Shown here: piece after piece, positions 1-7,987 of the stretch | How the letters are laid out: every line of letters begins with the position of its first letter | How positions within the stretch are numbered: the first letter of the stretch is position 1 | Assembly (NCBI RefSeq): GCF_000372465.1 | Contig: NZ_AQUZ01000009.1 | Coordinates: forward strand, 1-64,000 | Length of the DNA stretch: 64,000 nt | Source: Kribbella catacumbae DSM 19601 | GTDB taxonomy: Bacteria; Actinomycetota; Actinomycetes; Propionibacteriales; Kribbellaceae | Direction: 5' to 3' | Made by a program: the position numbers and the translations under genes | Notes under the pieces: generated by a model | What the model saw: the letters and a program-made list of their open reading frames with translations, nothing else | Databases searched by the model: none | Told to the model about the DNA's origin: nothing

Positions 1-257
1 GGGCATCGAGGTACCCGAGGCTGCGCGTGAGATGGGCGTTGCGGGAGTGGCGGTGCGACCTCGCGGTACTGCGGGGTGGTGGTGCGGGTCCGCGGTGCGG
101 CGGGTGGTGTGGGTTCGCGGTGCGGCGGGTGGTGTGGGTTCGCGGTGCGGCGGGTGGTGTGGGTTCGCGGTGCGGCGGGTGGTGTGGGTTCGCGGTGCGG
201 CGCGGCGGCGGGGGTGGTGGGGGACACAGGGCTTCGCCGTGTTGTGTGGTGGTGGGG
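1..257. other. Gene-free segment at the left edge
   Basis: No convincing gene is seen here. The plus frame starting at base 2 is open through base 298 and could be the 3-prime end of a gene entering from the left, but it runs through a 25-bp tandem repeat and gives a low-complexity Gly/Trp/Arg protein, so I do not call it. The stop codon of the minus-strand reductase gene lies at 258. Confidence 0.4.
91..203. repeat. 25-bp tandem repeat, four full copies plus a partial
   Basis: Four identical 25-base units occupy 91-115, 116-140, 141-165 and 166-190, and a partial fifth starts at 191 before diverging near 203. Each unit begins CGCGGTGCGG and ends GTGTGGGTT. The unit length is not a multiple of three, so each copy shifts the frame. 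The repeat lies just past the 3-prime end of the minus-strand gene that stops at 258. Confidence 0.95.
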
Positions 258-1085
258 TTACTGGAAGACGGTTGGGTTGTCTTGGAGCCAGGTGGTGAAC
301 GGGCGGGCGGGGTGGGTGGTGAGGAGTTCGACGGTGGGTTCTAGGGGGTGGGGGGTGCCTACTCGGGATGACCAGTAGGACATCAGGGAGGTGAGTTGGG
401 CTGGGTTGCGCATGATGGGTGAGAGTTCTTCGAAGCCTTGTTCGGGGGTTAGGTCGACGGCGTTGATCGGTACGTCGGTGACTTGGGTGATCAGGTCGAG
501 TTGGTGGCGGCGGGTCATCGATTCGGGGCCGGTCATGGGGTAGGCGCGGCCGTCGTGGGCGCTGCCGGGGCCGTCTAGCAGGACCTTGAGGGCTACGTCG
601 GCGATGTCTTGCTCGTGGATCGGTGCCTCTTCGGCGTCCAGGTAGGGCATGCGGATCTGGCCGGTGGCGCGGAGTTGGTACGACCAGTAGATCGCGTTCG
701 ACATGAAGGTGCCGGGTTGTAGGCGGGTGGTCGCGTAGGAGCCGCTGGAGATGACTCGCTCGGCTTCGGCGTGTGGGTCGCCGGTGGCGTGGTCGTTGTC
801 GGCTTGGGCGGACATCGATGAGAGCAGGACGACTTGCTTGACGCCTGCCTGTTCGGCGGATTGGGCGAAGAGGGTGGCGGTGGCGGGGTCGGCGTACAGG
901 AAGACCTGGGAGATGCCGTCGAGTGCGTTGGCGAGGGAGGTCGGGTCGGAGGTGTCGAGGGCGACGGCGCCGGGGAGGTCGGCGGGTTCGCGGGAGGCGA
1001 CGCGGGCGTCGAGGCCGTGGGTGGTGAGGCCGGCGTGAATGGCGCGGGCGATCTTGCCTCGGCCGCCGGTGATGAGGATTGACAT
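258..1085 (-). CDS. NmrA-like NAD(P)-binding reductase
   Basis: 275-residue single-domain Rossmann protein. It opens with a beta strand and a Gly-rich dinucleotide loop (ITGGRGKIA, about residues 5-13), followed by the LLSS segment near residue 88 typical of atypical short-chain dehydrogenases of the NmrA/YtfG (quinone oxidoreductase 2) type. No canonical YxxxK pair stands out. Substrate is unknown; relatives sense or reduce quinones or act as redox sensors. It is divergent from a TetR gene at 1190 with a clear palindrome between them, so it is probably that repressor's target. Family call is firm, function is not. Confidence 0.85.
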   Translation of the reverse strand: MSILITGGRGKIARAIHAGLTTHGLDARVASREPADLPGAVALDTSDPTSLANALDGISQVFLYADPATATLFAQSAEQAGVKQVVLLSSMSAQADNDHATGDPHAEAERVISSGSYATTRLQPGTFMSNAIYWSYQLRATGQIRMPYLDAEEAPIHEQDIADVALKVLLDGPGSAHDGRAYPMTGPESMTRRHQLDLITQVTDVPINAVDLTPEQGFEELSPIMRNPAQLTSLMSYWSSRVGTPHPLEPTVELLTTHPARPFTTWLQDNPTVFQ

Positions 1086-1101
1086 GGAGTGGCTCCAAAA
1101 A

Positions 1102-1114
1102 TGTAGTGACTACA
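1102..1114. promoter_or_regulatory. Putative TetR operator, palindrome TGTAGT-G-ACTACA
   Basis: Perfect 6-1-6 inverted repeat in the 104-bp divergent gap, 16 bp upstream of the reductase start codon. Divergent TetR/target pairs usually share such an operator. Binding by the TetR protein at 1190-1849 is inferred. Confidence 0.7.
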
Positions 1115-1189
1115 ATAATGGATCAAGTAAAACATGACGGCTAGGCTTTGGCCAAAGGGATTGCTTGGGCGCTGGGGAGTGGAGGAACG

Positions 1190-1849
1190 GTGGCGAAGGC
1201 TGGAGCGGAAGAAGCCGGCACAGGCGGGGAGGAGGTTGGGCGGCGGGAGCGGAAGAAGTTGCGGACTCGGCAGGTGATTTCGGATCTGGCGACCAGGCTG
1301 TTTATCGAGCGTGGGTTTGATCACGTGACCGTTGCCGAGGTTGCGCGGGCCGCTGATGTCGCCGTGCAGACCGTGTTCAATCACTTTCCGGCCAAGGAGG
1401 ATCTGTTCTTCGACGAGCAGGGCTGGTGGGTCGGGCCGGCGCAGGCGATCCGCGAGACGCCACCCGGCGAAGACGTGATCGAGGCGCTCGAGCAGCACTA
1501 CCTGAGCGGGATTCAGGCCCGCCTGCGATCCGGGCATCTGGCTACCTGGAAGGAGTTCACCCGGACCATCGAGGAGAGCCCGGCGCTGCTCGCCCGGCGG
1601 CGGAAGAATGCCGAGGAGATGGAGACGCTGATGGTCGAGGCGCTCCGGGAGCGAGACCCGCGGCTCACCCCGTTGATGGCGCAGCTGATCGCGGCGCAGT
1701 ACGCGGCGGCTCAGAAGGTGCTGGAGACCGAGCTCGCCCGGCTGGTGCCCGACAAACCCTCCGGAGTCCAGTTGGCCCACGCCGACGGCGCGCTGACCAA
1801 GGCTGTGGGGATCGTGTTCGGGGCTCTGAAGCAGGGCCTGAAGGCCTGA
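1190..1849 (+). CDS. TetR family transcriptional regulator
   Basis: 219 residues from the GTG at 1190, chosen because GGAGG at 1181-1185 sits just upstream; an in-frame TTG at 1148 has no such site. The N-terminal helix-turn-helix is typical of TetR (ATRLFIERGFDHVTVAEVA, then a recognition helix with VQTVFNHFPAKEDLFF, about residues 28-75). The C-terminal ligand domain is generic. It probably represses itself and the divergent NmrA-like reductase through the palindrome at 1102-1114. It ends about 40 bp before prfB, which has no obvious link. Confidence 0.9.
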   Translation: MAKAGAEEAGTGGEEVGRRERKKLRTRQVISDLATRLFIERGFDHVTVAEVARAADVAVQTVFNHFPAKEDLFFDEQGWWVGPAQAIRETPPGEDVIEALEQHYLSGIQARLRSGHLATWKEFTRTIEESPALLARRRKNAEEMETLMVEALRERDPRLTPLMAQLIAAQYAAAQKVLETELARLVPDKPSGVQLAHADGALTKAVGIVFGALKQGLKA

Positions 1850-1889
1850 ATTCCCGGCCTGAGACACGAAGCGGGTACGCTGCTTGGTT

Positions 1890-3011
1890 GTGGCTGGACC
1901 TGATTTCGACGCTGACCTGAAGCAACTCGACGCGACCCTGACCTCGATCGAGAAAGTTCTCGATCTCGAGGGGATGCGCCGCGACATCGCCGACCTCGGC
2001 GAGCAGGTCGCCGCGCCCGATCTGTGGAACGACCAGGCCAACGCGCAGAAGGTGACCTCGAAGCTGTCGCGCCTGGAGGCCGACCTCGATCGGGTCACCA
2101 CGCTGCGCGGGCGGATCGACGACCTCGGCATCATGGTCGAGATGGGCCGCGAGGAGAACGACGCGGACACCCTGGCCGAGGCGGACAAGGAAATGGGCTC
2201 GCTGAGCAAGGCGATCCAGTCGCTCGAGGTCCGCACCCTGCTGTCCGGCGAGTACGACGAACGCGAGGCACTCGTCACGATCCGCTCCGGCGCGGGTGGC
2301 GTGGATGCCGCCGACTTCGCCGAGATGCTGCAGCGGATGTACCTGCGCTGGGCCGAGCGGCACGGTTACGGCACCGAGGTCTACGACACGTCGTACGCCG
2401 AAGAGGCCGGGCTCAAGTCGACCACGTTCGGCATCAAGGCGCCGTACGCGTATGGCACGTTGAGTATCGAGACGGGCACGCACCGGCTGGTCCGGATCTC
2501 GCCGTTCGACAACCAGGGCCGCCGGCAGACCTCGTTCGCCGCGGTCGAGGTGGTCCCGGTGCTGGAGCAGACCGACGAGATCGACGTCCCCGACGAAGAG
2601 CTGCGGATCGACGTGTACCGGTCGTCCGGTCCGGGTGGACAGAGCGTCAACACGACCGACTCGGCGGTCCGGATCACCCACATCCCGACCGGCACGGTGG
2701 TCTCCTGCCAGAACGAGAAGTCGCAGCTGCAGAACAAGGCCAGCGCGATGGTGATCCTGAAGGCCAAGCTGCTCGCGCTGAAGAAGGCCGAGGAGCGGGC
2801 CGAGATCGACTCGCTGCGCGGTGACGTGCAGGGCTCGTGGGGCGACCAGATGCGTTCCTACGTGCTGCACCCGTACCAGATGGTCAAGGACCTGCGGACG
2901 CTCTACGAGTCGGGAAACACCAGCGGCGTGTTCGACGGTGAGATCGACGAGTTCATCGAGGCCGGCATCCGCTGGCGCCGGACCGGGCAAACCGCGGTCG
3001 AGCAGAACTAG
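1890..3011 (+). CDS. prfB: Peptide chain release factor 2
   Basis: RF2 releases the nascent chain at UGA and UAA codons. 373 residues from GTG 1890 (a TTG at 1884 is also in frame). The RF2 codon-reading tripeptide SPF is at residues 204-206 and the peptidyl-transferase GGQ motif at 249-251, inside [15 protein letters not shown]. Length and domain order are normal: helical domain 1, then the class-I RF core. There is no internal frameshift, so the autoregulatory UGA frameshift known from E. coli is absent. It is an outlier here: its usual partners ftsE, ftsX and smpB lie about 24.5 kb downstream. Confidence 0.97.
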   Translation: MAGPDFDADLKQLDATLTSIEKVLDLEGMRRDIADLGEQVAAPDLWNDQANAQKVTSKLSRLEADLDRVTTLRGRIDDLGIMVEMGREENDADTLAEADKEMGSLSKAIQSLEVRTLLSGEYDEREALVTIRSGAGGVDAADFAEMLQRMYLRWAERHGYGTEVYDTSYAEEAGLKSTTFGIKAPYAYGTLSIETGTHRLVRISPFDNQGRRQTSFAAVEVVPVLEQTDEIDVPDEELRIDVYRSSGPGGQSVNTTDSAVRITHIPTGTVVSCQNEKSQLQNKASAMVILKAKLLALKKAEERAEIDSLRGDVQGSWGDQMRSYVLHPYQMVKDLRTLYESGNTSGVFDGEIDEFIEAGIRWRRTGQTAVEQN

Positions 3012-3033
3012 TACTGCGCTCGCCCAGGCAGCC

Positions 3034-3825
3034 GTGACCCGAGCAAAACCAGCGCGAGCAGATCTCCGTGCCGACTGCACCAACTGCTTCGGCCTCTGCT
3101 GCGTCGCGCTGACGTTCGCGAAGTCCGCCGACTTCGCGATCGACAAGGATGCCGGCGACCCCTGCCCGAATCTGCACGAAGACTTCCGCTGCGGCATCCA
3201 TCAGAAGCTAAGGCCACAAGGCTTTCAGGGCTGCACTGTCTACGACTGCTTCGGTGCGGGACAGAAGATCTCGCGACTGGCCGGCAAGAGCTGGCGTGAA
3301 CAACCCGGTCAGAAGATGTTCGCCGCGCTTCCCGTCATGCGCCAACTGCACGAGCTGCTCTGGTACCTCGCGGAGGCCGTCGAGCTGGACGAGGCACGCT
3401 CGCTCCGTCCGGAGATCCACGAGGCGAGCGAGCGGATCGAGAAGCTGACCCTCGAACCCGACGTCACCAGCGTCGATCTGACCAAAGAACGCCAGCAGGT
3501 CAACGTGCTCCTGCTCCAGACCAGCGAACTGGTCCGCGGCAAGCAAAAGAAGAAGGACCGCCGCGGCGCCGACCTCATCGGGGCCAAGCTGCGCAAAGCA
3601 GACCTGTCGCGAGCCAACCTCCGAGGCGCCTACCTGATCGCCGCCGACCTCCGCGACGCGGACCTGAGACAAGCGGACCTGATCGGTGCCGACCTCCGTG
3701 ACACCGACCTTCGCGGCGCAGACCTCACCGGCGCCCTCTTCCTGACGCAATCCCAGGTCAACGCCGCCCGCGGCGACGACGCCACCAGACTTCCCGCGGC
3801 GATCATCCGCCCGTCCCACTGGTGA
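3034..3825 (+). CDS. YkgJ-like Cys-cluster protein with C-terminal pentapeptide repeats
   Basis: 263 residues from GTG 3034, 22 bp after prfB. Two parts are visible. The N-terminal about 75 residues hold eight cysteines, starting with CTNCFGLCC and including CPN, RCG and GCTVYDC, a C-x2-C-x3-C-C pattern as in the YkgJ/UPF0153 putative zinc- or iron-chelating domain. A charged helical linker (about 100-165) follows, then about ten A(D/N)LXX pentapeptide repeats (about 170-235), which fold as a right-handed quadrilateral helix. No signal peptide. Function is unknown; some pentapeptide proteins mimic DNA and protect gyrase, but nothing here proves that. Confidence 0.8.
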   Translation: MTRAKPARADLRADCTNCFGLCCVALTFAKSADFAIDKDAGDPCPNLHEDFRCGIHQKLRPQGFQGCTVYDCFGAGQKISRLAGKSWREQPGQKMFAALPVMRQLHELLWYLAEAVELDEARSLRPEIHEASERIEKLTLEPDVTSVDLTKERQQVNVLLLQTSELVRGKQKKKDRRGADLIGAKLRKADLSRANLRGAYLIAADLRDADLRQADLIGADLRDTDLRGADLTGALFLTQSQVNAARGDDATRLPAAIIRPSHW

Positions 3826-3827
3826 CC

Positions 3828-3873
3828 AGCGCGACCTAAGCTGGTGAGTCAGCGCGATCTGAGTTGGTGAGTC
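3828..3873. repeat. 23-bp direct duplication
   Basis: Two adjacent 23-base copies, 3828-3850 and 3851-3873, differing at three bases. The second copy encodes the last residues of the minus-strand MFS protein (HQLRSR then stop); the first lies just past its stop and spans the convergent gap. It looks like a recent local duplication at the gene end. Its 12-mer TGGTGAGTCAGC recurs at 58631. Confidence 0.85.
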
Positions 3874-5288
3874 AGCGGCGTCATCAGCAGCGAGAGCGCG
3901 GTGATCGCGATGGCTACGGCGGCCAGCGCCCCGCCCTGTCCCCAAGAGGTGCCGGCCAGCGCCAGGTACGCCGTACCGACGGTTGCTGCACCAAGTGCGA
4001 GGCAGGTCTGCTGACTGGTGAGCAGGATGCCGCTACCTAGTCCAGCTTGCGCCGGCGGGACCTGACCGATGACCACACCCATCAGCGGGACCATCACCAG
4101 GCCGCTACCGAAGCCTGCGATCAGCATGGGGACCGCCAGCGTCCACGGGGTCACGTCGGGCCACAGGGCGAGCGCAGCGACCGCCAGTACGGCGTACCCG
4201 ACTGACTGCACGATCCAGCCGCGCAGGATCAGCCCAGCGCCGTACCGCTGCTGCAGGCGGGGCCCGTAGATCGAGGTGATCAGGAAGCCGACCGCCATCG
4301 GCAGCAAGCTCAGACCGCCTTCCAGCGGGGACATCCCGGCTTCGCCCTGAGTGGCGAGCGCGAAGACGAACATGAACCCGCCGAAGCTCGTGAAGAAGGC
4401 CACGGCCAGCGACAAGCCGATCAGCATCGGGCGCAGCCGCAGTACCGACGGAGGGATGAGTGGCGCCGACCCGGCCTTCTCCGACCGATGCTGGTGTACG
4501 CCGAGCAGCGCGACGGCCGGGATCGTGGCGGCCAGCGACACCCAGGTCCACGTCGGCCAGCCGAGCGGGCGCCCCTCGGTCAGCGGCAGGAGCAGCAGCA
4601 CCAACGCGAGTGCGAGCAGAGCGGCGCCGACCAGATCGACCCGCTGGGCCTTGTCGGCGCGAGTCTCCGGCAGCAACCTGACCGCCGCAGCGAGCGCGAA
4701 CAGCCCGACCGGGACGTTGACCAGGAACACCGCACGCCAGCCAAGGCCGAAGACATCAGCCTCGACCAGTACGCCGCCGAGGATCTGGCCGAGCGCTGCG
4801 GCAGCTCCGCCCGCGACACCGAACATCGCCATCGCGCGGGCCCGATGCTCGCCGGTGAGCAGGCTGCTGATCGAGGCGAGCACCTGTGGCGTCATCGCCG
4901 CGGCAGCCGCGCCCTGGACGACCCGGGCCGCCAGCAGTACGCCGATAGTCGGCGCGATCGCGCAGATCAGCGACATCACCGTGAAGCCGATGAGCCCGGC
5001 GAGGAACAGCCGCTTGCGGCCGAAACCGTCGCCGAGCCGGCCGCCGACCACGAGCAGCGTGGCGTTGGCGATGCCGTAGCTGCCGACGACGAGCTGGAGC
5101 TCGCCCGCGTTCGCGTGCAGATCGGAGCCGATCGCGGGCAGCGCGACGTTGATGATGAAGAAGGACAGCATCGGCAGGAACGCGCCGAAGAGCAGTGTCG
5201 TGAGCGCGACCGGGCCGAGTGGTGACGAGGCCGGCGGCTGAGGCGTCACCTGGGCGGACTGGAGCTGGTCTGTCATGGGATCCAGCAT
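3849..5288 (-). CDS. MFS drug/small-molecule exporter, 14-TM DHA2 type
   Basis: 479 residues from ATG 5288; ATG 5276 (MTDQLQS, GGATC just upstream) is an equally likely start giving 475. Hydrophobic segments fit about 14 helices. The early motif GSYGIANATLLVVGGRLGDGFGRKRLF (written here in part; about residues 70-95) is the MFS motif A region with GDGFGRKR, and the RVVQGAAAAAMTPQ segment is typical of EmrB/QacA exporters. It is divergent from an XRE regulator at 5408, a common arrangement for regulated exporters. Substrate unknown. It converges with the YkgJ/pentapeptide gene. Confidence 0.88.
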   Translation of the reverse strand: MLDPMTDQLQSAQVTPQPPASSPLGPVALTTLLFGAFLPMLSFFIINVALPAIGSDLHANAGELQLVVGSYGIANATLLVVGGRLGDGFGRKRLFLAGLIGFTVMSLICAIAPTIGVLLAARVVQGAAAAAMTPQVLASISSLLTGEHRARAMAMFGVAGGAAAALGQILGGVLVEADVFGLGWRAVFLVNVPVGLFALAAAVRLLPETRADKAQRVDLVGAALLALALVLLLLPLTEGRPLGWPTWTWVSLAATIPAVALLGVHQHRSEKAGSAPLIPPSVLRLRPMLIGLSLAVAFFTSFGGFMFVFALATQGEAGMSPLEGGLSLLPMAVGFLITSIYGPRLQQRYGAGLILRGWIVQSVGYAVLAVAALALWPDVTPWTLAVPMLIAGFGSGLVMVPLMGVVIGQVPPAQAGLGSGILLTSQQTCLALGAATVGTAYLALAGTSWGQGGALAAVAIAITALSLLMTPLTHQLRSR

Positions 5289-5297
5289 GCGGCTTGT

Positions 5298-5336
5298 CCA
5301 ATCCTGGTGGTGAGAGCCTGGTTATCCTGGTATTGG
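5298..5336. promoter_or_regulatory. Putative operator between exporter and XRE regulator
   Basis: The divergent gap contains CCAAT (5298-5302) and ATTGG (5332-5336) as an inverted repeat, and two direct copies of ATCCTGGT (5301-5308, 5324-5331) 23 bases apart. Such repeats fit a regulator binding on successive helical faces. No binding evidence beyond the repeats. Confidence 0.4.
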
Positions 5337-5407
5337 CAGCACCTGGCACCAGCCTTCTCCTGCGCCGATCGAGCCCGCACGATGGAGAGGTGAGTCTCCT
5401 GAGCAGT

Positions 5408-6259
5408 ATGCCCGCCCGCACCGACAAGGCCGGCACCGACAAAGATGAGCGGCGCCGGGCGATGTCTGCGTTCCTGCGCAGCCGGCGGGAGCGGATCCGG
5501 CCCGAGGAAGTCGGCTTCGCGCCAGGAGCCAGACGCCGTACCCCGGGATTGCGCCGCGAAGAGGTCGCTCAACTGGCCGGCGTCGGCGTGACTTGGTACA
5601 CCTGGCTCGAGCAGGGCCGCGACATCAACGTGTCGGCCCAGGTGCTCGAGGCGATCTCACGGACGCTGCGGCTGGACAGGCTGGAGCGTAACCACCTATA
5701 CACGCTGGCGGGGATCGCGCTCGGAGCGGCGAAGAGCGAGTGCTCCTCGCTTCCCGGGTCGATCCAGAAGATGCTCGACCAGCTTTCGCCGTACCCGGCG
5801 CAGGTGGTGAACTCCCGGTACGACGTACTGGCGTTCAACGACGCCTATTGCAAGGTGATCCTCGACATCGCATCGGTGCCGATCGAGGAGCGCAATCTGC
5901 TCTGGCTGACCTTCGTGTCGGACGAGTGGCGGTGTGGTTTCGCCGATGCCGAGTCGATCAAGCTGCACATGGTCGCCGGCTACCGGGCCGCGTCGGCCGA
6001 TCATCTGGGCGAGCCGAGCTGGCAGGATCTCACCGAGCGGCTGCTGGCCAGTTCGCCGTTGTTCGCCGAGCTCTGGGAGCGGTACGACGTGGCCGCGCCG
6101 AGCGCGAAGATCAAGGTGCTGGACAACCAGCGGGTCGGGTTGCTGCGGGTGGAGTCGGCGAACCTGTGGCTGAGCCAGCTCGGTCAGCACCGGGCGACCG
6201 TCTACACGCCGGCAGACGACGAGACCGAGGCCAAGCTGCACGCGCTCGTCAACGGCTGA
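5408..6259 (+). CDS. XRE-family regulator with MmyB-like ligand domain
   Basis: 283 residues from ATG 5408. The N-terminal helix-turn-helix has the wording of the MmyB group (LRSRRERIRPEEVGF, then RRRTPGLRREEVAQLAGVGVTWYTWLEQGRD, about residues 20-72). The C-terminal half (about 110-275) matches the MmyB-like PAS-type ligand domain that binds fatty acids in the one structure known. Divergent from the MFS exporter, so control of that exporter by a small hydrophobic ligand is likely but inferred. Confidence 0.9.
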   Translation: MPARTDKAGTDKDERRRAMSAFLRSRRERIRPEEVGFAPGARRRTPGLRREEVAQLAGVGVTWYTWLEQGRDINVSAQVLEAISRTLRLDRLERNHLYTLAGIALGAAKSECSSLPGSIQKMLDQLSPYPAQVVNSRYDVLAFNDAYCKVILDIASVPIEERNLLWLTFVSDEWRCGFADAESIKLHMVAGYRAASADHLGEPSWQDLTERLLASSPLFAELWERYDVAAPSAKIKVLDNQRVGLLRVESANLWLSQLGQHRATVYTPADDETEAKLHALVNG

Positions 6260-6387
6260 TTGCCGGGGGCAACTGCTGCCCCCGGCAACCAAAAGGCCGG
6301 TCGACGGGGCGGAGCGACCGGTCGGCGGAGACCGGCCGGTGAACCCGAGCGGGTCCACCGGCCGGCCCGGTCAGGGGTGGAGCGTCG

Positions 6388-7827
6388 TCAGGAGGTCGGG
6401 AAGTCGTCCGGTGTGCGGATCCGGTCGCGGACCCAGACGCCGGCCGGCTTCAGCATCGAAGTACCGGTGAAGTTGCTGCCGGCGCAGGTGCCCTCCTTGA
6501 AGACCGCGCCGGAGCGGAAGTCGTCGGAGAAGTTCCAGTTGGTCCAGCCGATCTTCTTGCTGGCCAGGAAGTCCAGGTATTTCTGCGAGTAGGTGAAGTC
6601 GTTGGCGCCTTCACCGGCGTAGTTCTGGGTGCCGAACTCGGTGACGAACAGCGGGATCTTGTCCGCGGCCCGCGACAGCGCGTTGAAGTACTCGTCGTGG
6701 TGCGAGGCGGCGTAGAAGTGGAACGTGTACATGAAGTTCGTCGCGTTGATCGGGTTGTTGATCACGTCGGCCTCGGTCCGGCCGTCGGAAACGCCCAGCG
6801 AGGCCCAGCCGTGGGTGCCGACGAACACCACGCCGTCGGAGTCCTTGGCCCGGATCACCGGGATCAGCTGCTCGGCGTACGACTTGATGCCAGCCCAGCT
6901 GACGCCGTTCGGCTCGTTGGCGATGTCGTAGATGATGTTGGTCTTGTTCTTGTGCCGGTCGGCGATCTCGGCGAAGAACGTCTTGGCCTTGGCCGTGTAG
7001 ACGTTGGGGTCACCCGGGCTGAGCTGGTGCCAGTCGACCAGCGCGTACATCCCGCGCTTGGTGGCCTCCTCGATGTAGCCGTGCACCATGTCGGTGAACT
7101 TACGCGGGTCGGTCTCGTAGCCGCCTTCCTCACGGGCCACGTACATCGAGATCCGCAGGATGTCGGCCTTCCAGTCGGTTGCGAGCGCGTCCAGCGAGGC
7201 CGTCTTGACGCAGTTGGCGTACCACTGCAGGCCGTGGGTGCTCATGCCGCGCAGCTGGATCGGCTTGCCGTACTGGTTGCAAAGCTTGGTGCCGCAGACC
7301 CGCAGTTGGCCGTTGATCGAGACCGGAGTGCCGCCGGGACCGGGACCCTGCACGGTGTCCACCGACAGCGAGTCGGCGTTCGGGCCGCCGTTCGAGGTGA
7401 CCGCGGTGGTCTTGATCTTGTTGGCACCGGCGACCAGTGTCGCGTTGGCGGTGACCGTCCGGTACGTCGTCCAGGCGCCGGTCCCCGGGAAGGCCAGGTC
7501 ATCGACGGCCAGGGAGCCGTTGACGGTGACGTCGAGCGGGCGGTTGGCCGTCGTACCGTTGGCATAGCGGAAGGTCAGGGTGTACGAACCGGCCGTCGGC
7601 GCGGTCACGGTGTACTCCACCGAGCTGCCGACGACGTTGTTGAAGTTGACGAACCCGGAGCCGGTGAAGCCGGTGTGATTCGACTCGACGACGCCTTGGG
7701 AAATGGTGGCCGCTTCGGATTCGTAGCCGACCGGGGCGGCGGAACTGGTGCCGACGCTCATGGTCACGAGGGCGGTCGCGGCGAGCGCGACACTCGTGAA
7801 CAGCGCGGACCATCGGGGGCGGATCAT
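6388..7827 (-). CDS. Secreted GH5 glycoside hydrolase with N-terminal CBM35-like module
   Basis: 479 residues with a signal peptide ending near SSAAP (residue 32). A jelly-roll carbohydrate-binding module like CBM35/CBM6 covers about 35-157 (starts YESEAAT, ends ADSLSVD). A Gly/Pro linker leads to a GH5 barrel (about 170-470). The acid/base lies in DIANEPNG (E305) and the nucleophile in VTEFGT (E397), both as expected for retaining GH5. Endo-beta-glucanase or mannanase activity is plausible; the subfamily cannot be set by eye. Start ATG 7827 has AGGAGG upstream. A palindrome 45 bp upstream suggests repressor control. Confidence 0.93.
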   Translation of the reverse strand: MIRPRWSALFTSVALAATALVTMSVGTSSAAPVGYESEAATISQGVVESNHTGFTGSGFVNFNNVVGSSVEYTVTAPTAGSYTLTFRYANGTTANRPLDVTVNGSLAVDDLAFPGTGAWTTYRTVTANATLVAGANKIKTTAVTSNGGPNADSLSVDTVQGPGPGGTPVSINGQLRVCGTKLCNQYGKPIQLRGMSTHGLQWYANCVKTASLDALATDWKADILRISMYVAREEGGYETDPRKFTDMVHGYIEEATKRGMYALVDWHQLSPGDPNVYTAKAKTFFAEIADRHKNKTNIIYDIANEPNGVSWAGIKSYAEQLIPVIRAKDSDGVVFVGTHGWASLGVSDGRTEADVINNPINATNFMYTFHFYAASHHDEYFNALSRAADKIPLFVTEFGTQNYAGEGANDFTYSQKYLDFLASKKIGWTNWNFSDDFRSGAVFKEGTCAGSNFTGTSMLKPAGVWVRDRIRTPDDFPTS

Positions 7828-7871
7828 GGGAGGCCTCCTACTGCGTCAGGGGCGGGGACGAGAGGATTACT

Positions 7872-7892
7872 TATTAGGAAACTTTCCTAATA
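7872..7892. promoter_or_regulatory. 21-bp palindromic operator upstream of the GH5 gene
   Basis: Perfect palindrome whose core is ATTAGGAAA-C-TTTCCTAAT (7873-7891), extended one base each side. It lies 45 to 65 bp upstream of the GH5 start codon. AT-rich TTAGGAAA-type palindromes upstream of secreted glycosidases suggest a ROK- or LacI-type sugar repressor; the regulator is not in the immediate neighbourhood and is inferred. Confidence 0.75.
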
Positions 7893-7987
7893 GATTTCCC
7901 CGGAATTTAGTCCTGATGCAAGGCGCTGTCAATTGGTCGCGGACGGTGACCGGGTTAATTCCCGCCTGGCGGAACGTGGTGACAGCG

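Noticed and set aside
91-203. CRISPR array
   Set aside because: Units are directly adjacent with no spacers, and there is no cas gene in the window.
593-2278. 561-residue open frame on the minus strand across the reductase, TetR and prfB genes
   Set aside because: It crosses three well-supported genes and is Ser/Pro/Arg-rich, as expected of a shadow.
1890-3011. Programmed frameshift in prfB
   Set aside because: The gene is one open frame from the start codon past GGQ to the stop; no internal UGA or slippery Shine-Dalgarno site is present.
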